DNA from: an uncultured Bacilli bacterium
GTDB lineage: Bacteria; Bacillota_I; Bacilli_A; RFN20; CAG-631
DNA length: 18,675 bases
Direction: 5' to 3'
Assembly (NCBI GenBank): GCA_934215405.1
Contig: CAKPZU010000031.1
Coordinates: 1 to 18,675, forward strand
Each line of letters begins with the position of its first letter. Positions within the stretch are counted from its first letter, which is position 1. Below the pieces are notes generated by a model. That model was given only the letters and a program-made list of their open reading frames with translations, was not told the DNA's origin and made no database searches. The translations under genes were made by a program, and so were the position numbers. This document shows, in pieces, positions 9,601 through 17,644 of the stretch.

Positions 9601-12600
9601 TTGATAAAAAGATTTGGCTCAATATATTTTAATTCTTTTGGCAACTTTACTTGCTTTAAGTTTGAGCAATCGCCAAATGCATAAGCACCAATAGATATTA
9701 CTGATTCTGGGACATCTACACTTTCTAACAAGTCACATGATCTAAATGCTGCACCACCTATTTCAGATAAATTCGCATTGCTTAAAAAAGATATTTTTTT
9801 AAATTTCTTTCCACTAGCAGCACATTTTCCTATTATTGTAGTATCACTTGGAATAATCAATTCAGTTTCAATTGAAGAATTAACATATACCAATTCTTTT
9901 GTATTGCTAGCAAAAATCAATCCATTATCACAATAATATTTTTTATTATTAACTGAAACTGATAATTCAAGTTTAGTACAATTAAGAAACATTGAACCAT
10001 TTATTTTTTCAACGTTTTTTCCTATGAAAAGTGAATTTAAGTTTCGACATTCTGAAAATGCAGAAGTTCCAATTGATTGTAAACTATCTGGTAAATTTAT
10101 TGATTTTAAATTTACGCAATCAGAAAATGCATATTCGCCTATTTCTTTAATTGTATTTGGAAGAACAATTTCTTCTAGTATCGTAGAATTTTTAAATGCA
10201 TTTTCACTAATTATTGTAAATCCATCAGGAATAATTACTTTTTTAACACCGTTCAATTCGGAAATAATATATGATTCTCCATTTATTAAACTTGGCAATT
10301 GTACTTCTTCATTTGTCCCAAAATAGTTCGTTAGTTTATATATCCCATTTTCTTTTACAAATCTAAACCCATCACTTGTTTCAACAACTATTTTGTCTGG
10401 ATTATATTCTGGTGAATAACTAATCGTACCATCTTTATTCTCTATTATACTTGCATTACATGCAATTGAGCCATTATCATAAGAATTGAATTCAAGTTTC
10501 AAATCACTTTTATTAATTATTTTGTAAATATTGCAATTTGAAAACGCATTTTCTTTTATTGCTAAAATGCTTGCAGGTAGTTCAAGTGTACTAATTGAAA
10601 TACAATTATAAAACGCCCCTTCTCCTATTTCTTGTATACTATTATTTAATATTATGTTTTTTAAACCTATGCATTCCGCAAAAACACGTTCATTAATGAT
10701 AGTTAATTTTTCTGGAAGTGTTATACTTATTAAATTACTACAGTTCTCAAAAGCTTGCATACCAATTTGCTCGACATATTCTATATCTATTGATTGTAAT
10801 GATGTACAAGAATAAAAAGCTAATCTTCCTATTTCTTTGACATTTTGTGACAAATTAACATATTTTAAACTGCTACAACCACTAAACGCAAATGCGTTTA
10901 TATTTGTGACACTATTTGGTATGCTAATACTTGTTAAGCCACTGCAGCCTGAAAATGCACACTCTCCAATAGAAAATACCTTATCTGGAATAATTATATT
11001 TTTTAAACTAGTACAATTATTAAATGCATATTCTCCAATACTTGTGACACCAGTTGGAATTTCAACTTTTTCTAAGTTATAGCAATTTTTAAATATACCA
11101 TTTTTAATACTAGTTACATTTTCTGGTATTTTTATATTTTTTAAACTAGTGCAACCACTAAATGCATAATCTCCAATATCTATTATACTATTTGGAATGT
11201 TGATACTTTTTAAATTACAACATCCCTCAAATGTCCATGGTTCGATACTAGTTATACTTTCTGGTATTGAAACATATGTCAAATTTTTGAATTTTGCAAA
11301 ACTAGGTAAAATAGTTATACCATTTTTTATTTTTAATTCACCACTAATTCCTTTGCCAAAACATGCATCTTCAAATTTATCGTCAAAAGCTATTTCGTTA
11401 GTTAACTCATACATAGCTGTTGTTTCATAAAAAGCATATCTACTAATATATACAACGCTATGAGGAATATTAATAATTTCTAAATTTTCACACTTATTAA
11501 ATCCACCAACACCTATTTTTGATATTCCTTCATTTATTGTTACTTTCTTTAATGATTCAGGTACATATGTATTATTTGCTTCACTACTTCCTGCTCCAAA
11601 TATATATCCAAGCCAACTTATTTCATCATTTTCAAAACTTTTTCCAATAAACGGTAACGTAATTTCTTTTAATTCATTACAATCATAAAATGCTCCAAGT
11701 CCAATTACTAGTTCTTTTTGTTTAGCATTACTAATATAAACCTTATTTAATTTGCTTCCTGCAAAAGCATAATTATCAATATCAATTACACTATCAGGCA
11801 CAACTAAAGTAGTTATTCCTGTATATGCAAAAGCATATTGATAAATACCCTTTAAATTATTATTTTCAGATATAGGTAATTTTGTTAAGCTTTTACAACC
11901 GTAGAAAGCAAAGTCAGATATTTCTACAATACTATCAGGTATTATAATATTACTTAATTTGCTACAATTATAAAAAGCCCCTTCATAAATTCCAGTTAGT
12001 TTATTATCTTTTTCAAACGAAAAACTTTCTAAGCTTTCACAATTCGCAAAGGCATAGTAATCAATGCTTACTACACTACTAGGTATAGTTATTTCTTTTA
12101 GTTTTTTGCTATCATAAAAAGCTCTATAACCAATTGTTAATAAGTTAATATTATCTTCAAAAGTTACATTACTTAATGATGAGTTTTCAAAAGCACCAAA
12201 ACCTATTGTTTCAACATCTTTATTTATAATATATGATCCTTCTTTATTAGCAGGATATGCTATTAACTTTTTACCATCTTTACTAAATAATACACCATCA
12301 ATATCTTTATAATATAAGTTATCATTTGAAACATTATATGCTTTTAAGTTTCTTAATCCAACTAATGAATATTCTCCAATATATGTAACATTACTTGGAA
12401 TATTAATAGTTGTTAAGCTAGTATTATAAAAAGCATTAGCATGAATTTGTAAATTATCTACATCACTTAATACTACATTAGTTAATGATGTACAATCTCT
12501 AAATGAATTATCATCTATATAATTAACACTATTTGGTATTACAATATCAGTTATTTTACTACTAGAAAACATGTGCTTTGAAATATTAGTTAATAGAATT

Positions 12601-15600
12601 TCTTCTTCAAAATTAATACTTTCAAGTCCTGATTCATAAAACATATAGCTTCCTACACTAACTAATGATCTTGGAAGAGTAATTACTTTTAAATTACTAG
12701 TAAATGCAAAAGCATATTGTTCAATTCTTTCAAGATTACTATTGCTTTCAAAGGTTATTTTACTAATATTTGATTTTATAAAAGCATTATTTCCTATAAA
12801 TGTTACACTACTTGGTATGTTAATTTCTTCTATTTTACTATATGCAAAAGCATATCTTTCAATAGAATTAATAGTATTTGGTAGAATAATCTTTTTAACT
12901 GGTGAATTATAAAAAGCATAACCACCAATTTGACTAATATTACCATTTAAACTAATTGCTGTTAAATCTAATGTTGTTTCATTACCAGTATACTTAATCA
13001 AAGCAATTTTATTATTACTTAATTTAGCATATTGGAAATCATTTTCAGTTATTATATCTTTAATTCCTACATAATATCCTTTTATACCATTATCCCAGTT
13101 TTCTTGTAATGTTGCTGGTAATACTTCACCTTTAAAGTAAACATCTATATTACCATTACTATAAAATGCATACCGTCCGATATAATTAACACTACTAGGA
13201 ATATCAATGCTTAATAAATTATTACATTTATAAAATGCATAGCGTCCAATACTTGTTAAATTATTATTTAATGTGATATTTGTTAAATTAGAACAGTTCG
13301 CAAAAGCATAGTTTCCTACACTATTTACTTTAGTATTACTTAAATCAATTGTAGTTAAACTATTTAAATTAGCAAAGCCATGAGCTTGAATAGTTTTTAG
13401 ATTACTTTCTTCTTCAAAAATAATTGAATTTAAGCTTTTACAGCCATCAAACATAAATGAGGGAATTGTGTCTACTTTACTATTTCTAGCAAAATTTATT
13501 TGAGTTAGATTATCACAACCTGAAAAAGCATATTGTGAAATTGTTGAAACATTACTAGGAATAGTAAATGAAGTTATTCCACAATTTGAAAATGAAGCAA
13601 ATGATATTCTTGGAAGCTTACTATTATTAGTAAAGTTAATGCTACTCAAATTGTAATCATATGAAAATGCATAGCGTCCTATTAATGTTACATTATCAGT
13701 AATATTAATAAATGATAAGTTGCTTACATAAGCAAAAGCATATTCATCTATTTTCTCAAGATTTTCTGATAGATGGATATAGCTTAAATTATTTGAACCA
13801 TAGAATGCGTATCCTCCAATTTTTTTTGTACTATTATTAATTGTGTAACTATATATTTTCTTCCCTGATGGATATTCAATTAATATTTCTTTGTTTTTTG
13901 AATAAACAACACCATCTATAGAGACATAATTCTTATTATTTGTTTCTACATATATGTTTTCTAAATTATTACATGAAGCAAATGCACCTTCTCCAAATGA
14001 TGTTAAACTACTTGGAATAGTTACTTCATTTAAATTAGTTTCAGAAAATGCGAAAGAGCCTATATTTGTTAAAGAATTAGGTAAACTGATATTACTTAAT
14101 GAATAATTATAAATAAATGTTTTTTCGCCAATTGACTTTAAAACACTATCTTTATCAAATGTTACTAAGTTTAAATTGTAATTTAATGAAAATGCACCAT
14201 CACGTATTTCAACTACATTTTTTGGAATAGAAACATTTTGCAAATTACAACTTGCAAACGCTGATTTATCTATTAATACTAATTTTGAATTATCTTCAAA
14301 TGTTACATTTTTTAATACAAAGCACTTTTCAAAAGCTCCAAAATCCCCTCCTAAAATATATTGGATATTATTAGGAATTACTACACCTTCGAGTGATGTG
14401 TTATATAAGAAAGCTCCACTTGGAATATTATTTAATCCATGGCCTATTGTTAGTTCTTTTAAGTCATAACAATAAGCAAAAGATAACTCTCCAATTTCTT
14501 TTACACTATCAAGAATATTTAAACTTACTAATGAGCTATTAATGAATGCTGCATTACCAATGCTACTTACTTTATTTAAATTGATATTTTCTATTTTTGA
14601 GCAAGCAAAGGCATATGGTCCAATAATACTTGTTTTATCTAATACTTTAAATTCTTTATCATTTTTATTAGCAGGATATGCAACTAATATGCTTCTTGTT
14701 TTATTATATAAAATACCATTATCACTAATAAATGATTGATTTCCTTTTTTTACATTATATGATGTTAGCATTCTACATCCGTAAAATGCTGAACCGTTTA
14801 AATAAGTCACATTCTTAGGCACTTCAAAAATAAACAAATTACAGTTAGTAAAAGCAAAATCACCTATCTTTGTTAAACTACTATTATCACTTATTATTAT
14901 TTCACTTAGTCTACTATCGTTACTAAATGCATATGAGCCTAACTCTTTTACACCATCAGGTATTGTCATTGATACTAAATTTGAACAATCACTAAATGCT
15001 TGCATTCCTATATTATTTAATTTATTAGGTAAATTAACTTCTCTTATTCTACTATTTCCACTAAAAGCAAAATCCCCAATTGAAGTTACATCCTTATTTT
15101 CTATCTTATTTGGTATTGTTATATATCTTCTATGTCCTGTATATGAACGTATTTCAATTGTGTTATCAGGTAATGTTACATAAGTATAAGGTACTACATC
15201 ATCTTCATTACCCCATAAGGCATATAATGTTAAATCACTTGAAAAAATATCATTATAATAATTTAATTCATCGATTAAATTAATATCGTAATACCAGCCA
15301 TCAAATACAGCATAATTTCTTTCTACTTCTGGTATATCCTGTAAAGTATGATTTCTAATAAATACCTTTTTAATATCATCAACTTCATCTGTTAATGTAT
15401 CAAATGTTACTGTTCCTCTTTCTTCAAGCAATAAAGCACTTAAATCTAATGCTCCATAGCCATAATAATAATCCTTTCCTTTGCTTCCTAAATCATATGA
15501 TGAGGCATATAATAGCTCACATACATCCTTAAACTCCATTTTATAGTTTTGCTGACGAAGTAAAGCTATACTTGCAGCAACTATAGGAGAAGCAAATGAT

Positions 15601-16730
15601 GTACCATCCATTATTTTATATGAATTATTTAATGATGTGGTATATACAGTTCCTGGGGCTACTAAATCAGTATTTTCTCCAAAGTTAGAGTAAGATGCTA
15701 ATTCATAGCTACCATTAGCTAATGCGCCAACACCAATTACATTTTCATCAGCTGCTGGATATGTTAAAGAAGATGTTGCTTCATTTCCAGCTGCAGCTAC
15801 ACAGATTATATCATTATCGACTGCTAATTTAGCAGCATCTTTATACACATTAGAGTTTCCACCAAATGACATATTTACTACATCAACATTTCGTTCTATT
15901 GCATAATATAATCCAAATACTAAATCAGATGAACGATAAAATTGCCCATTAGGTTTACATTTTGCTTTAATAACTAGCAAATTAACATTTGGGGCAATTC
16001 CAACTATTCCTGTTCCATTAAAACTTGAAGCAATTACTCCAGCTACTGCCGTTCCATGGCCAACTTCATCTTCGATTAATGAATAATCATAATTTCCATT
16101 ACTATCTTTATAATCTTTTATTATTTTATCTTCAGTAGCATTATATGAATACTCAGATATCTTTCCAACAAATTCACTATGGTCAGTATCTATTCCTGTA
16201 TCAATTATTGCAACAGTAATATTATCACCCATATAAGAATTCCAAGTATTCTTCATATTTAAATAATCAAGATATGTTTGCTTATTATATGAGTCATCAT
16301 TTATTGTACTATTGTAAAATGGTCTTCTTGGTAAATGTTCTTTAGTTACTTCTTCAATTTCTGATGTCTTTGCATACATATTTAGTGAAAAATCATCAAG
16401 TAAATCTATATTTTCTTTATTTTCATAAATACTTTTAACATCGACATTTTCAGGAAGCGTTAATGTAGCATAAGTACCACTTTCATTTATTCTTAATTTA
16501 GCATTTAGTCTTTTTGCTATATCTTCAGCCTTCGTTTTATTTGTATTAGTTAAAACGATACTTTTTGTATCATACATTCCTTCATTTATTTTAAGTTCGT
16601 TTAATGCTTCATCAATTCTATCGTTTGTTTTATTTTGTTTAAAAACTAATGTTATTAAACATGCAAAACTAGCAACTAATATTGTACTAATAATTCCAAT
16701 ACTACATTTCTTTGATAAACTTTTTTTCAT
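3519..16730 (-). CDS. Giant surface protein: subtilisin-like protease, BspA-type LRRs, CxxC-repeat tail
   Basis: A 4,403-residue protein starting at ATG 16730, preceded by AGGAGG seven bases upstream. Domains in order: a membrane/signal segment (about 9-30); a propeptide-like region (about 35-130); an S8 subtilisin-like protease with catalytic D177 (IIDTGID), H225 (GHGTAVAG), oxyanion N316 (AAAGNE) and S378 (DGTSFASP). Next come an InlB-type (Flg_new-like) repeat (about 439-507); a very long run of BspA-type leucine-rich repeats (about 514-3250); further InlB-type repeats (about 3252-3388); 24 CxxC-containing repeats (about 3389-4370); and a tail with Gly4376-Cys4377, a hydrophobic stretch and basic RKEK. 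The triad is complete, so protease activity is likely outside the membrane. The LRRs and Cys repeats probably bind host or glycan ligands and act as a stalk; this is inferred. It lies 44 bases after the FRG gene without a clear terminator, so it may be co-transcribed. There is no sign of frameshift. The target of the protease is unknown; it could mature the protein itself, neighbouring surface proteins or host proteins. Confidence 0.93.
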   Translation of the reverse strand: MKKSLSKKCSIGIISTILVASFACLITLVFKQNKTNDRIDEALNELKINEGMYDTKSIVLTNTNKTKAEDIAKRLNAKLRINESGTYATLTLPENVDVKSIYENKENIDLLDDFSLNMYAKTSEIEEVTKEHLPRRPFYNSTINDDSYNKQTYLDYLNMKNTWNSYMGDNITVAIIDTGIDTDHSEFVGKISEYSYNATEDKIIKDYKDSNGNYDYSLIEDEVGHGTAVAGVIASSFNGTGIVGIAPNVNLLVIKAKCKPNGQFYRSSDLVFGLYYAIERNVDVVNMSFGGNSNVYKDAAKLAVDNDIICVAAAGNEATSSLTYPAADENVIGVGALANGSYELASYSNFGENTDLVAPGTVYTTSLNNSYKIMDGTSFASPIVAASIALLRQQNYKMEFKDVCELLYASSYDLGSKGKDYYYGYGALDLSALLLEERGTVTFDTLTDEVDDIKKVFIRNHTLQDIPEVERNYAVFDGWYYDINLIDELNYYNDIFSSDLTLYALWGNEDDVVPYTYVTLPDNTIEIRSYTGHRRYITIPNKIENKDVTSIGDFAFSGNSRIREVNLPNKLNNIGMQAFSDCSNLVSMTIPDGVKELGSYAFSNDSRLSEIIISDNSSLTKIGDFAFTNCNLFIFEVPKNVTYLNGSAFYGCRMLTSYNVKKGNQSFISDNGILYNKTRSILVAYPANKNDKEFKVLDKTSIIGPYAFACSKIENINLNKVSSIGNAAFINSSLVSLNILDSVKEIGELSFAYCYDLKELTIGHGLNNIPSGAFLYNTSLEGVVIPNNIQYILGGDFGAFEKCFVLKNVTFEDNSKLVLIDKSAFASCNLQNVSIPKNVVEIRDGAFSLNYNLNLVTFDKDSVLKSIGEKTFIYNYSLSNISLPNSLTNIGSFAFSETNLNEVTIPSSLTSFGEGAFASCNNLENIYVETNNKNYVSIDGVVYSKNKEILIEYPSGKKIYSYTINNSTKKIGGYAFYGSNNLSYIHLSENLEKIDEYAFAYVSNLSFINITDNVTLIGRYAFSYDYNLSSINFTNNSKLPRISFASFSNCGITSFTIPSNVSTISQYAFSGCDNLTQINFARNSKVDTIPSFMFDGCKSLNSIIFEEESNLKTIQAHGFANLNSLTTIDLSNTKVNSVGNYAFANCSNLTNITLNNNLTSIGRYAFYKCNNLLSIDIPSSVNYIGRYAFYSNGNIDVYFKGEVLPATLQENWDNGIKGYYVGIKDIITENDFQYAKLSNNKIALIKYTGNETTLDLTAISLNGNISQIGGYAFYNSPVKKIILPNTINSIERYAFAYSKIEEINIPSSVTFIGNNAFIKSNISKITFESNSNLERIEQYAFAFTSNLKVITLPRSLVSVGSYMFYESGLESINFEEEILLTNISKHMFSSSKITDIVIPNSVNYIDDNSFRDCTSLTNVVLSDVDNLQIHANAFYNTSLTTINIPSNVTYIGEYSLVGLRNLKAYNVSNDNLYYKDIDGVLFSKDGKKLIAYPANKEGSYIINKDVETIGFGAFENSSLSNVTFEDNINLLTIGYRAFYDSKKLKEITIPSSVVSIDYYAFANCESLESFSFEKDNKLTGIYEGAFYNCSKLSNIIIPDSIVEISDFAFYGCKSLTKLPISENNNLKGIYQYAFAYTGITTLVVPDSVIDIDNYAFAGSKLNKVYISNAKQKELVIGLGAFYDCNELKEITLPFIGKSFENDEISWLGYIFGAGSSEANNTYVPESLKKVTINEGISKIGVGGFNKCENLEIINIPHSVVYISRYAFYETTAMYELTNEIAFDDKFEDACFGKGISGELKIKNGITILPSFAKFKNLTYVSIPESITSIEPWTFEGCCNLKSINIPNSIIDIGDYAFSGCTSLKNIKIPENVTSIKNGIFKNCYNLEKVEIPTGVTSIGEYAFNNCTSLKNIIIPDKVFSIGECAFSGCSGLTSISIPNSVTNINAFAFSGCSSLKYVNLSQNVKEIGRLAFYSCTSLQSIDIEYVEQIGMQAFENCSNLISITLPEKLTIINERVFAECIGLKNIILNNSIQEIGEGAFYNCISISTLELPASILAIKENAFSNCNIYKIINKSDLKLEFNSYDNGSIACNASIIENKDGTISYSPEYNPDKIVVETSDGFRFVKENGIYKLTNYFGTNEEVQLPSLINGESYIISELNGVKKVIIPDGFTIISENAFKNSTILEEIVLPNTIKEIGEYAFSDCVNLKSINLPDSLQSIGTSAFSECRNLNSLFIGKNVEKINGSMFLNCTKLELSVSVNNKKYYCDNGLIFASNTKELVYVNSSIETELIIPSDTTIIGKCAASGKKFKKISFLSNANLSEIGGAAFRSCDLLESVDVPESVISIGAYAFGDCSNLKQVKLPKELKYIEPNLFINCKRLMKVDIGDSVKQISFSVFSGCSSLTSINLPDSLTEIMQCAFKGCSSLCEVVIPSSVEIMYNSVFEGCSSLESIIIPDKISVIDSSTFENCTNLKNIELPVGLKKIGIAAFANCESISEFFIPTNVSQIDADAFKNCINLTKISIPSEIASISSSTFEGCYNLKEINLPDTIQSIGNSAFKDCKSLLNINIPNELVYIGGLAFKNCQKICNISLPNTINEIGEEAFANCYALKNVNMPLLLTKIENELFANCENLNQIILNDGIIEIGDKSFINCKNLTTIVMPNSIIKLGDNVFDNCTSLVEANIPSNLEHIGIEVFNNCSSLKQIKINSKITKIESKTFYNCTSLENVVIEGDTIYSIGNNAFENCNSLTSLTIASPLKSIEDSAFEKCINLKNVQLPYSLENIGNYAFSDCCSLEKIDIPSNVNVIGNYAFSHCSNLCEINLPDNLLEISNGVFWYCYNLKKINIPNNVTSIGNSAFDNCTKLASIIIPASIISIEDNAFYQCSRLYEIRNLSELLLNFNSYENGMIAYYAKKIIEKNGSIRYLNDNQIEFIETNNQFRFMNEAGKYKLIAYFGDLETVILPSEINGKEYELYYFNGAKNVIIPSSFTEISDHAFSNSFDLENIEIPENVTTIGNYAFYDCTNLESVTIPQNVTLIKFDAFNYCIKLNNLKILAKSLEIYDDAFANCKNLSEICINSNSIRIGKRVFDDTAYCNDKVNWRNGLLLIDNNLIKVDKNIEYLSIPKEVKSISNDAFDECNMLKSVSILNSNTTFGVGIFSNTMTPNIETISICWTQKDWPISFTYFGYEMPITLKNVILLDGFEIVDTYQFVNLTDINIYVENSKEDTALWDVYYKGWNNGNKVYYKGEWINANFYDMNNNLISSDYYSVNTVIRQPYVKDVIKDNKKLVFVGWDINDDGIVDNIPATSTKNITAKAIMKEVDNIITVGYFDYDNNELYSQTYNYGDEIVLPTNNPTKKGYTFMGWDGYVENMTVTKDINLYSMWSHLNNGHEYVLTTISPTCETEGYDKYVCSICDHEYHTNIKSKLGHSYNDWIIDTNAACEDDGLRHHICSRCNYNEEEIIPALGHNYQVINKIPSTCTSEGNVEYQCSTCQNKTTETLSMANHNYVKKKVNKTWLQWLIERLLNIFFGYEGDEGFYYQCSECNHIQTIEERNSGSSALLTCEHELKDFETILDATCNNYGILGRYCIKCNKLIEAKTINRLDHNYNIVEVINPTCTEKGYTKHTCSLCNESYNDIYIESIGHAYEEWVEEVPAACENDGVKAHYECSRCHKYFDTNKNEIRNLVIDKLGHNLIHHEKLEPTCIEDGHEEYDTCTRCDYTTYKTINKLGHDLVHHERLDATCTSIGYEAYDECSRCDYSTYKEIAKLPHDYKDEWSYDENGHYHECKNCNHKENESVHSYTWIIDVEPTEDATGTKHEECSVCHSKRNENTLIEKLDHKHQMEHVSRKEATCEEDGNIEYYHCIKCNKNYEDENGNKLLYEVVIKASHNYGTWIAEIPATCEQDGIKGHYECSRCHKYFNNNNKKEISNLVINKLGHDLTHHERLEATCTSVGHEAYDECSRCDYSTYKEIAKLPHDYKDEWSYDENGHYHECKNCNHKENESVHSYTWIIDVEPTEDATGTKHEECSVCHSKRNENTLIEKLDHKHQMEHVSRKEATCEEDGNIEYYHCIKCNKNYKDENGSKSLENIIINVTGHSYGTWIEEVSATCENNGIKGHYECSSCHKYFDTNKNEINNLVINNLGHNLAHYDKLNPTCTEDGYEAYEECSRCDYTTYKTINKLGHNLIHYERLEATCTSIGHEAYEECSRCDYTTYKEIAKKPHDYKVEWSHDENSHYHECKNCDATSDVTNHTFTWIIDKDSTCKDEGLKHEECEVCHYTRNENTVIELKEHTIVTDKAVEATCTSTGLTEGKHCSVCNEVLVKQEVVAKKEHAFGEWHVVKEATTKEDGKEERTCSSCNTTESRSIAKITKKGCKGNMATSIITLITCLGLLICFRKEKN
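4492..4861. repeat. Perfect 370-bp direct repeat, copy A
   Basis: These 370 bases recur without a single difference at 5113-5482, at an offset of 621 bp (207 codons), so both copies are read in the same frame. The block covers the DYSTYK, HECKNCNHKE, CSVCHSKRNEN and CIKCNKNY units of the CxxC array. Sequence on either side is homologous but clearly diverged, so identity begins and ends sharply. Confidence 0.95.
5113..5482. repeat. Perfect 370-bp direct repeat, copy B
   Basis: Identical partner of 4492-4861. The 251 bases between the copies (4862-5112) encode homologous but diverged CxxC units. Perfect identity even at synonymous positions points to a recent duplication or gene conversion, or to an assembly artefact. 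Confidence 0.95.
7790..8060 (-). repeat. Non-LRR island, copy 2 of an 820-residue block duplication
   Basis: This segment encodes LLNFNSYENGMIAYYAKKI, a linker, FRFMNEAGKYKLIAYFG and then a return to LRRs. It aligns with the island at 10240-10520, where the equivalents are KLEFNSYDNGSIACNASII and FRFVKENGIYKLTNYFG. A matching anchor (ccattttcat at 8011, ccattatcat at 10471) gives an offset of 2,460 bp, exactly 820 codons. Confidence 0.75.
10240..10520 (-). repeat. Non-LRR island, copy 1 of an 820-residue block duplication
   Basis: Diverged partner of the island at 7790-8060. Both islands follow an LRR ending in Asn-Cys/Gln-Cys and both are followed by VIIP and a fresh LRR run, so they mark equivalent positions in two large duplicated LRR blocks. 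Confidence 0.75.
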
Positions 16731-16737
16731 AAATAAG

Positions 16738-16743
16738 CCTCCT
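16738..16743 (-). promoter_or_regulatory. Strong Shine-Dalgarno site of the giant gene
   Basis: AGGAGG on the minus strand lies seven bases before the ATG at 16730. It fixes the start of the 4,403-residue protein directly before its basic-hydrophobic signal segment. Confidence 0.85.
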
Positions 16744-16774
16744 AGTTAAAATAACTAATTGTATTTATAACAAT

Positions 16775-17644
16775 CTATTCCTTTTGATAATCAATATCCT
16801 GCCATGTAAATTTTTTACATCTTATATATAAAGAAGTCCTTTCAAAATCTGGATAAATTGTATTAGGTTGTACACCCATTAAATCTAAATCTCTTAGAAT
16901 TTCTTTTTTACAATCTTTGTCTATAATAATTTTACAAACACATAAATCTTCTAATTTTTTTACTCCATGTTCATAATCAAGTCCAAATATTGCAAAAAAT
17001 CCACTTTGTGTTTTCATTCTTATATTTGATTTATTTGCTTTTACTATAAAACAATCTAAAATATCCTGCCCAACAATTGCAGTTTCAAATGCTGGATATT
17101 CTCCTCTTATTTCATGTAAGAATTTCTTCATTGAATCATTAAAAGCAATTTGTTGATCATCAATGACTCCATTGTGAGTTTTACAAAATTCTTTTATTTC
17201 ATTTTTAACTTTATCATTCAAGACAGGTAAACATGCAAGCATTAATGCTCTATCGCTATTGTGATGTAAAACATTTTTCTTTTTCTCTTTAAATACAAAA
17301 ACTTGACCATCTGCATCATTATGTTTTTGCTCACATGCAAAGTAAAGTGATGTTAAAATGTTATTAGATAAATCAAGTAATCTTGTTGGAAGACCATAGT
17401 GTTGCATTTTAGCAAGAGTACTTAAATGCTCTTTTGTGTTAAATTCTTCTGGATATTCAAGAATTAGTGAATGATATGCTTCATCTTCTTTACAACTTTT
17501 TTCAAAAAGTATTCCTGGTCTTAAATCATAACTACAATCACTTACACCTCTATAAAAAAGTTCTTCATCATCTTCTAAAAAATCCGAATATTTTTTGATA
17601 GCATCTAAATATTCATTAAATGCGTGAATATAAACACTATCCAT
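16775..17644 (-). CDS. FRG-domain protein
   Basis: A 289-residue soluble protein. It carries the FRG signature: LFYRGVSD (29-36) with the central Arg-Gly, then QHYGLPTRLLDLS (81-93) followed by the YFAC helix end (101-104), the strand GQVFVF (113-118), and R209 with QSGFFAIFG (213-221) near the C-terminus. These are the conserved blocks of the family, which is named after the F-R-G motif (here F-Y-R-G). The FRG biochemical activity is not established to my knowledge; FRG genes often sit in variable, mobile or defence-related regions. The ATG at 17644 overlaps the end of the upstream gene by 8 bases (ATGGATAG), with only a weak ribosome site, so translational coupling to that gene is likely. 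It ends with TAG 44 bases before the giant surface gene. A role as toxin or effector is speculation from context only. Confidence 0.85.
   Translation of the reverse strand: MDSVYIHAFNEYLDAIKKYSDFLEDDEELFYRGVSDCSYDLRPGILFEKSCKEDEAYHSLILEYPEEFNTKEHLSTLAKMQHYGLPTRLLDLSNNILTSLYFACEQKHNDADGQVFVFKEKKKNVLHHNSDRALMLACLPVLNDKVKNEIKEFCKTHNGVIDDQQIAFNDSMKKFLHEIRGEYPAFETAIVGQDILDCFIVKANKSNIRMKTQSGFFAIFGLDYEHGVKKLEDLCVCKIIIDKDCKKEILRDLDLMGVQPNTIYPDFERTSLYIRCKKFTWQDIDYQKE

Larger units (their letters stand above)
6980..15190 (-). repeat. BspA-type leucine-rich repeat array in the giant protein
   Basis: The encoded residues (about 514-3250) are almost entirely repeats of about 23 residues with the consensus L-x-x-I-x-I-P-x-S-V-x-x-I-G-x-x-A-F-x-x-C-x-x, the LRR_5/BspA (Treponema-type) pattern. 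I estimate on the order of a hundred units. The array is broken by short hairpin islands of the type DGVLYSKNKEILIEYP near 14640-14760, 13850-13930, 12230-12320 and 9870-9960. It also has an insertion containing SWLGYIFGAGS near 11560-11660. Proteins of this family act in adhesion to host matrix proteins and other bacteria; the ligand here cannot be read from sequence. Confidence 0.9.

Noticed and set aside
8578..11430. Several plus-strand open frames of 77 to 126 codons
   Set aside because: They lie opposite the LRR array and their repeating composition mirrors the LRR codons read backwards.
6980..15190. Regular repetition about every 69 bases, superficially like a CRISPR array
   Set aside because: The units are diverged, in frame and code for BspA-type LRRs; there are no constant repeats with unique spacers.
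16743..16757. Small hairpin (TAGTT/AACTA) between the FRG gene and the giant gene
   Set aside because: Only five A/T-rich pairs and no U tract, and it overlaps the ribosome site; not a credible terminator.
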